A DNA stretch of 6,809 bases, taken from contig JAPUIC010000095.1 in NCBI GenBank assembly GCA_027297425.1, forward strand, positions 1 through 6,809. Reading direction: 5' to 3'. The notes under the pieces are model-generated. The model was not told where the DNA came from, did no database searches, and saw only the letters and a list, made by a program, of their open reading frames with translations. This DNA comes from Nitrososphaerota archaeon. GTDB lineage: Archaea; Thermoproteota; Nitrososphaeria; Nitrososphaerales; JAPUIC01. Positions within the stretch are counted from its first letter, which is position 1; the number at the start of each line of letters is the position of its first letter. Both the position numbers and the translations under genes were made by a program. Below, in pieces: positions 1 through 6,683 of this stretch.

Positions 1-2
1 AG

Positions 3-1313
3 ATAGCTGCGGGTGAACTACCTGAGCGGAGACTGGTAGATTTCCTGAAGCGAAAAGGAGGAAGAGCGACAATGAAAGACCTCTCCTCACATTATCAAGA
101 TAATCAAGGAGAATTTTCTGCTGCCGTGTCATACTCTCAAGCTAGAGGCTGGACAAAAAGAGTCATCTTTGATTCTACTGCTGGATTAGAGGTTGCGTCA
201 TATTCTCCTGGAGAGTTGCCTGAAGAGAATCTTCTGAGAAAACTTTCAAAAAACCCTCTTAATTCCGAATCTATAACATCTCATCAAGAGGCGACCATAG
301 CAACCTTGCTCAAGCGTCCCAACTACATCGAAGTTAAAGAATCGAGCTCCATTATAGTTGAATTGACCAGAAACGGTAGAGAAGCTGCTAAGAGCGCAGT
401 TACTGATGCTGACGTAGATAATTTAACGCCAGAATTACTAATATCCGGGGAATGGAAGAATCATACGTTCACCCAACTTGATGTTGAGGCACCTACATCT
501 TCCCAACCGATAGGAAAGAAGCATCCGTTTCAGATCTTCATTGATGAGGTAAGGGAGACATTTGTCTCGTTAGGTTTTGAGGAGATCCTAGGGCCTATAG
601 TTCAATCGTCCTTTTGGAACTTCGATGCCCTATTCATCCCCCAGGATCATCCTGCACGTGATATGCAGGACACCTTCTACGTTACGGAAGCAAAAGCCGA
701 CTTGGGTAAGACTGCTAATATCTCCAAAGCAGTATCGAAGGTTCACAAAGACGGTGGCACGACAGGATCGAAGGGATGGGGATACGAATGGAGACAAGAA
801 AATGCTGAGGGCGTAGTATTGAGGACTCACACAACCCCAGTAACTGTGGGTTATCTCGCCCAAAATAGACCCGATGAGGCTAAAGTGTTCTCTGTTGGTC
901 GGGTCTTCAGAAATGAGAAGGTAACTTACAAGAATTTAGTAGAGTTCCACCAGATCGAGGGGATTGCTGTTGGTAAGGATGTTAATCTAAGAAATATGAT
1001 GGGGCTACTTGGGAAGTTCTATGCTAAACTAGGATTCAAAAAAGTAAAGTTTTGGCCTACATACTTCCCATACACAGAACCTTCAATTCAGTCTATGGTG
1101 TTTTTTGAAAAACTAAACAAATGGGTGGAACTCTGCGGGATGGGAATATTCAGACCTGAAGTAACTATCCCTCTAGGTGTAAAAAACCCAGTACTAGCTT
1201 GGGGAGGCGGTCTTGAGCGGTTAGCCATGCTGAGACTAGGCCTCGATGATGCTAGGACGCTTTATGAGAACGATCTGGCGTGGTTAAGAGGAGTTCAATT
1301 CTGCCAGTCGTAA
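3..1313 (+). CDS. pheS: Phenylalanyl-tRNA synthetase alpha subunit, archaeal type (5' end outside window)
   Basis: Catalytic subunit of cytoplasmic PheRS, which attaches phenylalanine to tRNA-Phe as an (alpha-beta)2 complex with PheT. The reading frame is open to the left window edge. The first visible residues (IAAGELPERRLVDFLKRKGG) look like the winged-helix tRNA-binding region of archaeal and eukaryotic PheS, so the ATG at 72 is internal and the real start lies upstream. 436 residues are visible; archaeal PheS is usually about 500, so some tens are missing. Class II signatures follow: a motif 1 region with HPFQIFIDEVRETF and the PheS-typical HPARDMQDTFYV (visible residues about 173-227), motif 2 FRNE...EFHQIEG (302-320, nt 906-962), WVELCGMGIFRPEV, and motif 3 GGGLERLAML (401-410). 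The TAA stop at 1311-1313 lies inside the start region of pheT, indicating translational coupling. The family assignment is very secure; only the 5' boundary is open. Confidence 0.96.
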   Translation: MAAGELPERRLVDFLKRKGGRATMKDLSSHYQDNQGEFSAAVSYSQARGWTKRVIFDSTAGLEVASYSPGELPEENLLRKLSKNPLNSESITSHQEATIATLLKRPNYIEVKESSSIIVELTRNGREAAKSAVTDADVDNLTPELLISGEWKNHTFTQLDVEAPTSSQPIGKKHPFQIFIDEVRETFVSLGFEEILGPIVQSSFWNFDALFIPQDHPARDMQDTFYVTEAKADLGKTANISKAVSKVHKDGGTTGSKGWGYEWRQENAEGVVLRTHTTPVTVGYLAQNRPDEAKVFSVGRVFRNEKVTYKNLVEFHQIEGIAVGKDVNLRNMMGLLGKFYAKLGFKKVKFWPTYFPYTEPSIQSMVFFEKLNKWVELCGMGIFRPEVTIPLGVKNPVLAWGGGLERLAMLRLGLDDARTLYENDLAWLRGVQFCQS

Positions 1314-2971
1314 CAATATATCACGACAGACTCCAGAAGATGCTAGGTTCTTCGCTAGATCTGGAGCATGTGATCGATAGGATTCCCCATCTGGGCGTAG
1401 ATATAGAAGAAAGAACGGACCAGTATCTCCGAATTGAATATAATCCGAATAGACCAGACTTTTCGACCGATTATGGCATCATAAGATCTCTTAAGGGATT
1501 ACTAAAAATAGAGTTGGGACTACCCGAATATAGGGTTCAAGACGGGAAGACTACTGTGTCTACTGATCCATCAATATCGAAGGTCCGACCCCACATACTC
1601 TGCTTGGAGGCGACTAACTTGACTCTAGACGAGGAAAGCCTTAGGCAGTTGTTATCCATGCAGGAGGATCTTCATAACGGCATAGGGAGAAAAAGGAGAA
1701 AGGTTTCGATAGGATTTCATGATTTTAATTCGTTCAAAGCTCCATTGAAATATACTACGATGACTAAGGACTTCCAATTTACTCCACTTGGTTCATCGCG
1801 GAAGATGAGCATCGAAGATATTCTTCGTGATACAGAGCAGGGCGTGACGTATGGCTCGATCCTTGACGGATTCGAAGGTTACCCGTTGATCATAGATTCA
1901 AACGGGCAGACGATCTCATTTCCCCCAATAATAAATTCGGAAATCACAAAACTAACAAATAATTCGAGGAACTTGTTTGTCGAGATAACAGCTACAGATC
2001 TGTCAGCAGCGCAGGATGTCTTGATGGTGGTATCTTCAACCCTGCACGATGCTGGCTCAACACTCCACTCTGTCAAGATAAGTTATCCAGAGACTGAGAT
2101 GATCACTCCCGATATGGCACCGGTAACACGAAATTTGAAAACCACTGAGGTAAATCGGCTATTGGGTACCGAGCTTACCGAAGGTGAGATCATAGAATGT
2201 CTATCCCGAATAAGATTTGAGGCTAATGTAACGGACGAACCAGAAAATTTGAGTGTGACAATACCACCTTACCGGGTAGATATTCTCCATGAGATAGATC
2301 TCGTTGAAGAAGTGGCACTAGGTTATGGAATAGAAAATTTGGTGCCAACGCTACCGAAAAGTGAGCTGGTAGGTGTAGCAAATAGTTTCCAAAAGCAGAT
2401 GAATCTGATTCGAGAGATCGCAGTAGGCCTCGGTTTAATCGAAGCGTTTAGCTTTAGTCTGGTAGGATCAGATCTGACAATGGATTTAGGGATTCACAAC
2501 GAGAAATTGGTTAGGGTAAAAGAGTCAAAGAGCGCGATGCACAGTGTATTACGGGGATCATTAATCCCATCGCTTCTATCGACTCTTAAGAGAAATACGC
2601 ACGAGGAGTATCCACAAAAGATCTTCGAATTGGCACCGATCTTCCTCAAAGACGACTCACTACAAAACAAGGTCCGGGAGGAAACTCATCTTGCTGTAGC
2701 TTTAGCTCATAAACAAGCAAATTATACCGAGGCAAAATCATATCTTACTTCTATACTCTCAACTTATTCGAATATTGAGTTTAAGACTAATCCATGCAGC
2801 AGCAGCCTATTCATCCAGGGAAGAGGCGCTGCGATAACGGCAGATGGTGCTGAGATTGGTTTGATAGGAGAAGTTCACCCAAAGATAATATCCGATTTCC
2901 AGATTAAGATTCCAGTAGCAGCTCTGGAAGTAGATCTTACAACCATAATCCGGAAGCAGGACAGGACCTAG
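1280..2971 (+). CDS. pheT: Phenylalanyl-tRNA synthetase beta subunit, archaeal type
   Basis: Partner of PheS in PheRS; it carries the editing site that hydrolyses Tyr-tRNA-Phe and helps bind tRNA. The span given starts at the only canonical start near the 5' end (GTG 1280, 563 residues). Archaeal PheT usually begins M-P-V-V-T/N, and here PVVTIYHDRL follows a CTG at 1301. A GAGGAG site at 1288-1293 also favours a start at 1298 (ATT) or 1301 (CTG), giving about 556 residues. Regions in order, numbered from the GTG: the N-terminal B1 region (8-90, with YNPNRPDF); the B3/B4 editing region (about 105-230, with GIGRKRRKVSIGFHDF); B5 (about 284-360, IPPYRVDILHEIDLVEEVALGYG, with the acidic residues that bind Mg in the family); and the catalytic-like core (370-563, with LRGSLIPSLLSTLKRN and KIFELAPIF). 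There is no C-terminal anticodon-binding domain, as expected for Archaea. It overlaps pheS and is surely in the same operon. Confidence 0.94.
   Translation: MVKRSSILPVVTIYHDRLQKMLGSSLDLEHVIDRIPHLGVDIEERTDQYLRIEYNPNRPDFSTDYGIIRSLKGLLKIELGLPEYRVQDGKTTVSTDPSISKVRPHILCLEATNLTLDEESLRQLLSMQEDLHNGIGRKRRKVSIGFHDFNSFKAPLKYTTMTKDFQFTPLGSSRKMSIEDILRDTEQGVTYGSILDGFEGYPLIIDSNGQTISFPPIINSEITKLTNNSRNLFVEITATDLSAAQDVLMVVSSTLHDAGSTLHSVKISYPETEMITPDMAPVTRNLKTTEVNRLLGTELTEGEIIECLSRIRFEANVTDEPENLSVTIPPYRVDILHEIDLVEEVALGYGIENLVPTLPKSELVGVANSFQKQMNLIREIAVGLGLIEAFSFSLVGSDLTMDLGIHNEKLVRVKESKSAMHSVLRGSLIPSLLSTLKRNTHEEYPQKIFELAPIFLKDDSLQNKVREETHLAVALAHKQANYTEAKSYLTSILSTYSNIEFKTNPCSSSLFIQGRGAAITADGAEIGLIGEVHPKIISDFQIKIPVAALEVDLTTIIRKQDRT
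1288..1293 (+). promoter_or_regulatory. Shine-Dalgarno site of pheT, inside the end of pheS
   Basis: GAGGAG matches the complement of the 16S rRNA tail. It lies downstream of the GTG at 1280, so it cannot serve that codon. It sits 4 bases before ATT 1298 and 7 bases before CTG 1301; the latter spacing is the usual one and would give a protein starting MPVVTIYHD. This is the main sequence evidence for a non-canonical pheT start. Translation has not been tested. Confidence 0.6.
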
Positions 2972-3031
2972 TGACCATCATGATCAATCCGGTTTAGTAG
3001 TCTAAAAAAGTAGTTCTAGGCTTTTCGAGAT
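2972..3031. other. pheT-tgtA intergenic region
   Basis: This 60-base gap holds a short palindrome (ATGATCAT-like, near 2979-2985) and a small inverted repeat, TTTAG (2993-2997) against CTAAA (3002-3006) around a four-base loop. Its right half merges with the A-rich TATA-like element. The hairpin is too weak to call a terminator, and archaeal termination does not need one. There is no Shine-Dalgarno site before tgtA. I see no RNA gene here. Confidence 0.5.
3001..3010 (+). promoter_or_regulatory. Candidate TATA box (box A) for tgtA
   Basis: TCTAAAAAAG is centred about 26-27 bases upstream of the tgtA ATG. That is the distance at which archaeal TBP sites place the transcription start, so the transcript would begin at or next to the ATG (leaderless). 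The absence of a Shine-Dalgarno site before 3032 agrees. The upstream BRE is not clearly purine-rich, so the call is tentative. Confidence 0.4.
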
Positions 3032-4627
3032 ATGTTTGAAGTAAAATCTACGGATCTAGCAGGCAGAATCGGTCGCCTAAAGACTAGAAACGGCGAGATT
3101 GAAACACCATATCTTCTCCCCGTGATCCACCCAGCATCGCAGAGTATCTCTGTTGACACAATTTCTAACATCGGCTTTCCAGCTGTCATCACAAACGCAT
3201 ATCTTACGTTGAAGCACTTTGGTGACAAGGCAAAGGAGAAAGGTATTCACTCAATTATCGATTTTGACGGTATTATTATGACCGACTCTGGCGGGTATCA
3301 GATACTCGAATATGGGGAGATCGAAGCAGATCCAACTCAGATGGCTAGATATCAAGAGGGTATAGGTTCAGATATCGCTGTAGTTCTTGATACTCCTACC
3401 GGATCCTCTTCAAACCGGCGGTGGGCTGAGACTACTGTAAAGAAGTCACTCGATGCTGCAAAATTAACTCTGAAGCTAAAAAAGAAAGATAACACGATGA
3501 TGTGGTCAGGCCCTGTTCAAGGTGGGAACTTCCCAGATTTAGTACGCACCTCTGCCAGATCGATGGCTGCCCTAGACTTTGACATCTATGCAATAGGGAG
3601 CCCCACCGAGATGATAAAGAATTACCACTTCAGCGATCTCGTAAGAATGGTCATGACGGCAAAGAGAGAACTCCCTCTGAATAAACCGGTCCATCTCTTT
3701 GGAGTCGGACATCCATTTACTCTCTCTATCGCTGTGGCAATGGGTTGTGACATTTTTGACTCTGCTTCATACATCCTTTATGCCAAACGAGGTAGATACA
3801 TGACGTCTGCAGGAACTTTGAATCTCGAAAAGATGTCATATTTCCCATGTGTATGTCCGATCTGTTCAAAATGGTCAGTCAAAGAACTCCTTGAATCAGA
3901 TAGAGGAATCGCTGTCCAAGAACTGGCATTGCACAATCTTTATGCTCTAAAGAATGAGTTGGATAAGACAAAAGAGGCCATACGAGAAGGGAGGCTCTGG
4001 GAGCATGTTGGAAGTATGGCAAGAAACCACCCCAAACTCTGGGCAGCATTCCTATCTCTATCTAGATACTCGGACGAGTTGGAAGAAGGTACACCACTAT
4101 TCAAGGAAAAAGGATTATTTCTTTCTTCGGCTCCAGATGAAAAGAGACCAGAGGTTCGCCGATTTTATAGGAGTCTCGATCGAGTCACAATATCCAAGAA
4201 GAAGCGTATTGCTCTCATACTTCCAGAAACTAGAGACAAACCTTTCTTAATCTCGAACTTATACCTCAATCTCACCAGGGCTTACGATGATATACTTGAC
4301 CAGATACAGGTCTGTTTTATCGCACCAGTTTTTGGTTTAATTCCAGTTGAAATTTCTGACATTTACCCGCTTTCGCAGTACGTATGCAGTTACCCTTTGG
4401 ATAATCACTTCACCCGGGTGACTATAGTGAAGATCAAAGAGTTCCTGGCAAGGCGAAGTTTCAAGCATGTCATCATAGTCGATAATTCAGAAGATCTCCA
4501 TGAAGTAGTAAAGCGACTGAAGAGCGGAGTTGCAAATGCAACCTTTGTCAAAGCATTAGATATTGCAGATGATTCTGACAAACTCGTTGAGAGGCTGAAC
4601 CCTTACTTATCAAAAGTTAGGACCTAG
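3032..4627 (+). CDS. tgtA: Archaeosine tRNA-guanine transglycosylase, apparently without PUA domain
   Basis: Exchanges guanine 15 in the D-arm of archaeal tRNA for preQ0, the first step in making archaeosine. The catalytic TIM-barrel domain covers about residues 1-385: MTDSGGYQ with Asp85 (equivalent of general acid/base Asp95 in Pyrococcus horikoshii TGT), GPVQGG at 160-165, LFGVGHP at 222-228, and CDIFDSASY with the presumed nucleophile Asp243 (P. horikoshii Asp249). Zinc ligands are Cys273, Cys275, Cys278 and His301. All four, and the nucleophile, are offset by six from the P. horikoshii numbering as I recall it, which supports both identity and start. Residues about 390-520 form a second domain with ALILPETRDKPF and APVFGLIPVEISDIYP, resembling the DUF5591-type domain of archaeosine synthase. 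The 531-residue protein ends there; no PUA domain, usual at the C terminus of full-length archaeal TGT (about 580 residues in Pyrococcus), is recognisable. The enzyme that converts preQ0 to archaeosine is not in the window. Confidence 0.94.
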   Translation: MFEVKSTDLAGRIGRLKTRNGEIETPYLLPVIHPASQSISVDTISNIGFPAVITNAYLTLKHFGDKAKEKGIHSIIDFDGIIMTDSGGYQILEYGEIEADPTQMARYQEGIGSDIAVVLDTPTGSSSNRRWAETTVKKSLDAAKLTLKLKKKDNTMMWSGPVQGGNFPDLVRTSARSMAALDFDIYAIGSPTEMIKNYHFSDLVRMVMTAKRELPLNKPVHLFGVGHPFTLSIAVAMGCDIFDSASYILYAKRGRYMTSAGTLNLEKMSYFPCVCPICSKWSVKELLESDRGIAVQELALHNLYALKNELDKTKEAIREGRLWEHVGSMARNHPKLWAAFLSLSRYSDELEEGTPLFKEKGLFLSSAPDEKRPEVRRFYRSLDRVTISKKKRIALILPETRDKPFLISNLYLNLTRAYDDILDQIQVCFIAPVFGLIPVEISDIYPLSQYVCSYPLDNHFTRVTIVKIKEFLARRSFKHVIIVDNSEDLHEVVKRLKSGVANATFVKALDIADDSDKLVERLNPYLSKVRT

Positions 4628-4628
4628 G
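4623..4628. other. CCTAGG palindrome where convergent stop codons overlap
   Basis: The tgtA stop TAG is at 4625-4627. The PAC2 gene stop, read on the minus strand, is at 4626-4624. The two reading frames overlap by four bases within this palindrome, so there is no room for a terminator between the convergent genes and each transcript must run into the other gene. Confidence 0.85.
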
Positions 4629-5328
4629 TATACATAGCATCGTCCTGGACATTTTGTTTGACATCTTGTTTTGTTACCTCATTTTCGATCGCTTCTGCAC
4701 CCTTGATTAGTGGGCCCACGTCGACCTTGAAGTCGTAATGCGCTCCTAGAGTTTCTATCGTAGTAGCAGCAGCCCTAGGGTCAATCCTCTCACGAGACGC
4801 ATAAGCCAAAAACGCATATGCTGGAAAACCAAAAATTTCAAAGCGGTTTAACAGGGTAGCAACCGGTCCTACGATTATTTGCTCATCTTCTAACTGTGGT
4901 GCACTTTCGAGAATTCCCGTAGGCTTAAAACTCGTCGTGTGAACAATTCTGAAATTTGAATCGTCACGCTTTAGACTGGAATCGAGTCCACCAATAAGCA
5001 CAACCTCAGAAAAACCTACCTCTTTTATCCACGATGAGAGTTTTCGGAAGAATTCCACCTCAACCTCCCGATAAGGAGGGATTTCAGCTTTGAATAATAC
5101 GATCTTTCCTTTTTTGAAAAATTCGAACGGAGTGACTATCTTTCCAGAATTAGTACTCGATATCGGGGATGCTGCATCTGTATCGATATATGCAACCCGT
5201 TCAGCTTCCATCTTCTGGACCAGGTACTTTACGGCCCAAAATCCGGCTACACCGATACCATGAAAGCCAGTTATCAGGACGCAGTCATTAAACTTAACAT
5301 CAGAGGGAACGACTTCGAAGGATAACAT
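4624..5328 (-). CDS. PAC2-family protein, archaeal proteasome-assembly-chaperone-like
   Basis: A 234-residue protein of the PAC2 family, related to eukaryotic proteasome assembly chaperone 2 and the archaeal PbaA/PbaB proteins. Family features: an N-terminal beta strand followed by VLITGFHGIGVAGFWAVKYL (17-36, the glycine-rich PAC2 signature), an acidic turn VAYIDTDAASP (45-55), a core strand VVLIGGLDSS (109-118), IIVGPVATLLNRFEIFGFPAYAFLAYA (151-177) and a C-terminal DPRAAATTIETLG...VDVGPLIKGAEAIE (183-215). A charged, probably flexible tail ends in Met-Tyr-Thr, which fits the HbYX motif (hydrophobic-Tyr-any) that docks proteasome activators on the alpha ring. I place the start at ATG 5328. 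A further 60 codons are open upstream but are not PAC2-like and run antisense through the nuclease gene. A weak AAGGT Shine-Dalgarno-like site lies seven bases before the ATG. It is divergent from the aCPSF2-like gene and convergent with tgtA. The family is clear; a proteasome role is inferred. Confidence 0.85.
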   Translation of the reverse strand: MLSFEVVPSDVKFNDCVLITGFHGIGVAGFWAVKYLVQKMEAERVAYIDTDAASPISSTNSGKIVTPFEFFKKGKIVLFKAEIPPYREVEVEFFRKLSSWIKEVGFSEVVLIGGLDSSLKRDDSNFRIVHTTSFKPTGILESAPQLEDEQIIVGPVATLLNRFEIFGFPAYAFLAYASRERIDPRAAATTIETLGAHYDFKVDVGPLIKGAEAIENEVTKQDVKQNVQDDAMYT

Positions 5329-5336
5329 TGCGCAAA

Positions 5337-5344
5337 CCTTAAAG
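5337..5344 (+). promoter_or_regulatory. Candidate TATA box for the aCPSF2-like gene
   Basis: CCTTAAAG is centred about 33 bases before the ATG at 5374, which would give a leader of only a few bases. No Shine-Dalgarno site precedes the ATG, consistent with a leaderless or very short-leader transcript. The alternative CTAAAAAG at 5352-5359 is only about 19 bases away, too close for a start at or before the ATG. Confidence 0.3.
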
Positions 5345-5349
5345 CACCA

Positions 5350-5360
5350 TCCTAAAAAGT
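5350..5360 (-). promoter_or_regulatory. Candidate TATA box for the PAC2 gene
   Basis: Read on the minus strand this is ACTTTTTAGG, centred about 27 bases upstream of the PAC2 ATG at 5328. That spacing predicts transcription starting at or beside the ATG. It lies in the 45-base divergent region shared with the aCPSF2-like gene, so the two promoters must interleave. The weak AAGGT before the ATG would not be transcribed from this element, so the two signals compete as explanations. Confidence 0.35.
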
Positions 5361-5373
5361 TGTCGAGTATAAT

Positions 5374-6633
5374 ATGGAAGTGAAAGTCTTGGGGGCAGCT
5401 CGAGAAGTTGGGAGATCTGCCATTTTGATTAAAGGTAAGAAAACTAACATTGTTTTGGATTATGGAATACGAACAGGTCGAGAACCAGCTTTTCCTATCA
5501 ATGTCCAACCAAAAGATATTGATGGCGTGCTAATAACTCATGCACATCTAGATCATTCAGGGTCGACTCCCATGCTATACCTGTCAGAGGGTGTAGACTC
5601 GTATATGACTGGCGTAACTGCTGACCTGTCAGCTCTATTGATACAGGATCTAATAGGGATCTCTGGCTTTTATCTCCCATTTGAGGAAACGGAACTTCGC
5701 GCTATGCTCAAGAGAGTAAAGAGGCTCTCTCTGGGGGATGAGATACAGATTGGTGAGTTTAAGATAAAGTTCCATGGTGCAGGACACCTCCCCGGGGCTA
5801 CTTCGTTAGTGATAGATGATGGAACATCTAGAGTCATGTATACTGGTGATATTGATATCAATCATACCACTCTCTTAAACGGTGCTGATACTGATTATGG
5901 TGATCTAGATCTCGTAATCTCTGAGAGTACTTATTCCCAGAATGAACATCCTAAGAGGACCGACGTCGAGGAGGACTTCGTTGAATTCGCAACCCAGATA
6001 GTTGAGGATGGTGGAAAACTGCTGGTCCCAGCATTTGCATCTGGGAGAGCCCAAGAGATAGCTTGTGTGCTCGAAAAAGCAGGCTTCAGGCATCCAGTTG
6101 CAATGGATGGGTTAGCTCTAAAGGTAAATGATGTCTTGATGAGTAACCAGGAGTTCCTCAAAGATCCCAATCTTTTCACTGAGAGCATCGAAAATTGTGA
6201 AGCGGTAAGGGGCTGGAATCAGAGACGCAATGTAACGAAGCATCCTGGTGTCATTATAGCTCCAGCAGGAATGATGGCTGGAGGATCAGTTTTGTTCTAT
6301 AACGAGCATCTAGCTCTGGATTCAGCAAACGCCATTTCTTTAGTAGCCTACCAAGTTCCAGGAACTCCAGGCAGAGCCCTGATCGATAAGGGGCTAGTTA
6401 TGATCCGAGGTACAAAAGTCAACGTTAAAGCTAAAGTTAAGCGATTTGACTTCTCAGGCCATACAGGGAGAGACGGACTTTTTGAACTCTTTGGGCGATT
6501 TAAGGGGAATCCCAAGGTTCTTGCAATCCACGGGGACGAAGAGAACTGTGTAAAATTCTCTGAAGAAATTAAGACCAAATTTGGTTTTGATGCGGTTGCC
6601 CCTAAAGCAGGGGAATCCTTCGTCGTAAAATAA
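5374..6633 (+). CDS. Beta-CASP metallo-beta-lactamase ribonuclease, aCPSF2-like
   Basis: A 419-residue metallo-beta-lactamase fold nuclease with a beta-CASP insertion, of the archaeal aCPSF2 type related to eukaryotic CPSF73 and to RNase J; such enzymes cut or degrade RNA with two zinc ions. All signature motifs are present: motif 1 Asp29 (VLDYG), motif 2 THAHLDHSG (His56, His58, Asp60, His61), motif 3 His138 (GAGHLPGA), motif 4 Asp159 (YTGDID), motif A Glu184 (SESTY), motif B His363 (DFSGHTG) and motif C His386 (IHGDEE). The beta-CASP domain spans about 190-345 and includes VPAFASGRAQE and APAGMMAGG. There are no N-terminal KH domains, which separates it from aCPSF1. The length and the opening MEVKVLGAAREVGRSA support the start at 5374. 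An aRNase J assignment is possible but the CPSF-type DFSGH motif argues against it. The likely active site is intact, in the cytoplasm. It is transcribed divergently from the PAC2 gene. Confidence 0.93.
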   Translation: MEVKVLGAAREVGRSAILIKGKKTNIVLDYGIRTGREPAFPINVQPKDIDGVLITHAHLDHSGSTPMLYLSEGVDSYMTGVTADLSALLIQDLIGISGFYLPFEETELRAMLKRVKRLSLGDEIQIGEFKIKFHGAGHLPGATSLVIDDGTSRVMYTGDIDINHTTLLNGADTDYGDLDLVISESTYSQNEHPKRTDVEEDFVEFATQIVEDGGKLLVPAFASGRAQEIACVLEKAGFRHPVAMDGLALKVNDVLMSNQEFLKDPNLFTESIENCEAVRGWNQRRNVTKHPGVIIAPAGMMAGGSVLFYNEHLALDSANAISLVAYQVPGTPGRALIDKGLVMIRGTKVNVKAKVKRFDFSGHTGRDGLFELFGRFKGNPKVLAIHGDEENCVKFSEEIKTKFGFDAVAPKAGESFVVK

Positions 6634-6683
6634 ATTCAGAGACGACCTGCTGACCCTCCTAATCTTTTCAAAGTTAATTTGTT
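6634..6683. other. Intergenic region after the beta-CASP gene, T-rich
   Basis: The second half (about 6656-6683) is T-rich, with short T runs at 6664-6667 and 6678-6680. It could serve as an archaeal terminator of the upstream gene, the promoter region of the next gene, or both. I cannot find a convincing TATA element about 27 bases before the ATG at 6684, and there is no Shine-Dalgarno site. Confidence 0.25.

Noticed and set aside
630..863. Minus-strand 77-codon frame inside pheS
   Set aside because: It is a shadow of the strongly conserved pheS coding sequence; its composition (Cys/Arg/Ser-rich) and lack of a ribosome site make it implausible.
2993..3006. TTTAG/CTAAA inverted repeat as a transcription terminator or operator
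   Set aside because: It is only five AT-rich pairs around a four-base loop, and it overlaps a likely TATA element; chance is a sufficient explanation.
3954..4250. Plus-strand 98-codon frame within tgtA
   Set aside because: It lies wholly inside tgtA in another frame, across the conserved link between the catalytic and C-terminal domains; no recognisable protein.
2963..4627. Nine-base repeat AGGACCTAG at the ends of pheT (2963-2971) and tgtA (4619-4627)
   Set aside because: Both are simply Arg-Thr-stop codons. A chance nine-base match is unsurprising, and no longer similarity surrounds it.
5329..5508. Sixty-codon upstream extension of the PAC2 frame, starting at ATG 5508 on the minus strand
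   Set aside because: It runs antisense through the conserved start of the beta-CASP gene, shows no PAC2 similarity (Asn/Ser/Phe/Cys-rich), and would destroy the promoter layout. ATG 5328 gives a normal PAC2 N terminus.
6451..6471. Beta-CASP motif B written SGHTG instead of the SAHSD/SAHTD of eukaryotic CPSF73
   Set aside because: The catalytic His is present, and SGH or SAH followed by small residues is within the normal range of archaeal CPSF-like proteins, so it is not an anomaly.
5670..6578. Several minus-strand frames of 62-85 codons inside the beta-CASP gene
   Set aside because: They are antisense to an intact, well-conserved enzyme, overlap each other and have serine-rich shadow-like translations.
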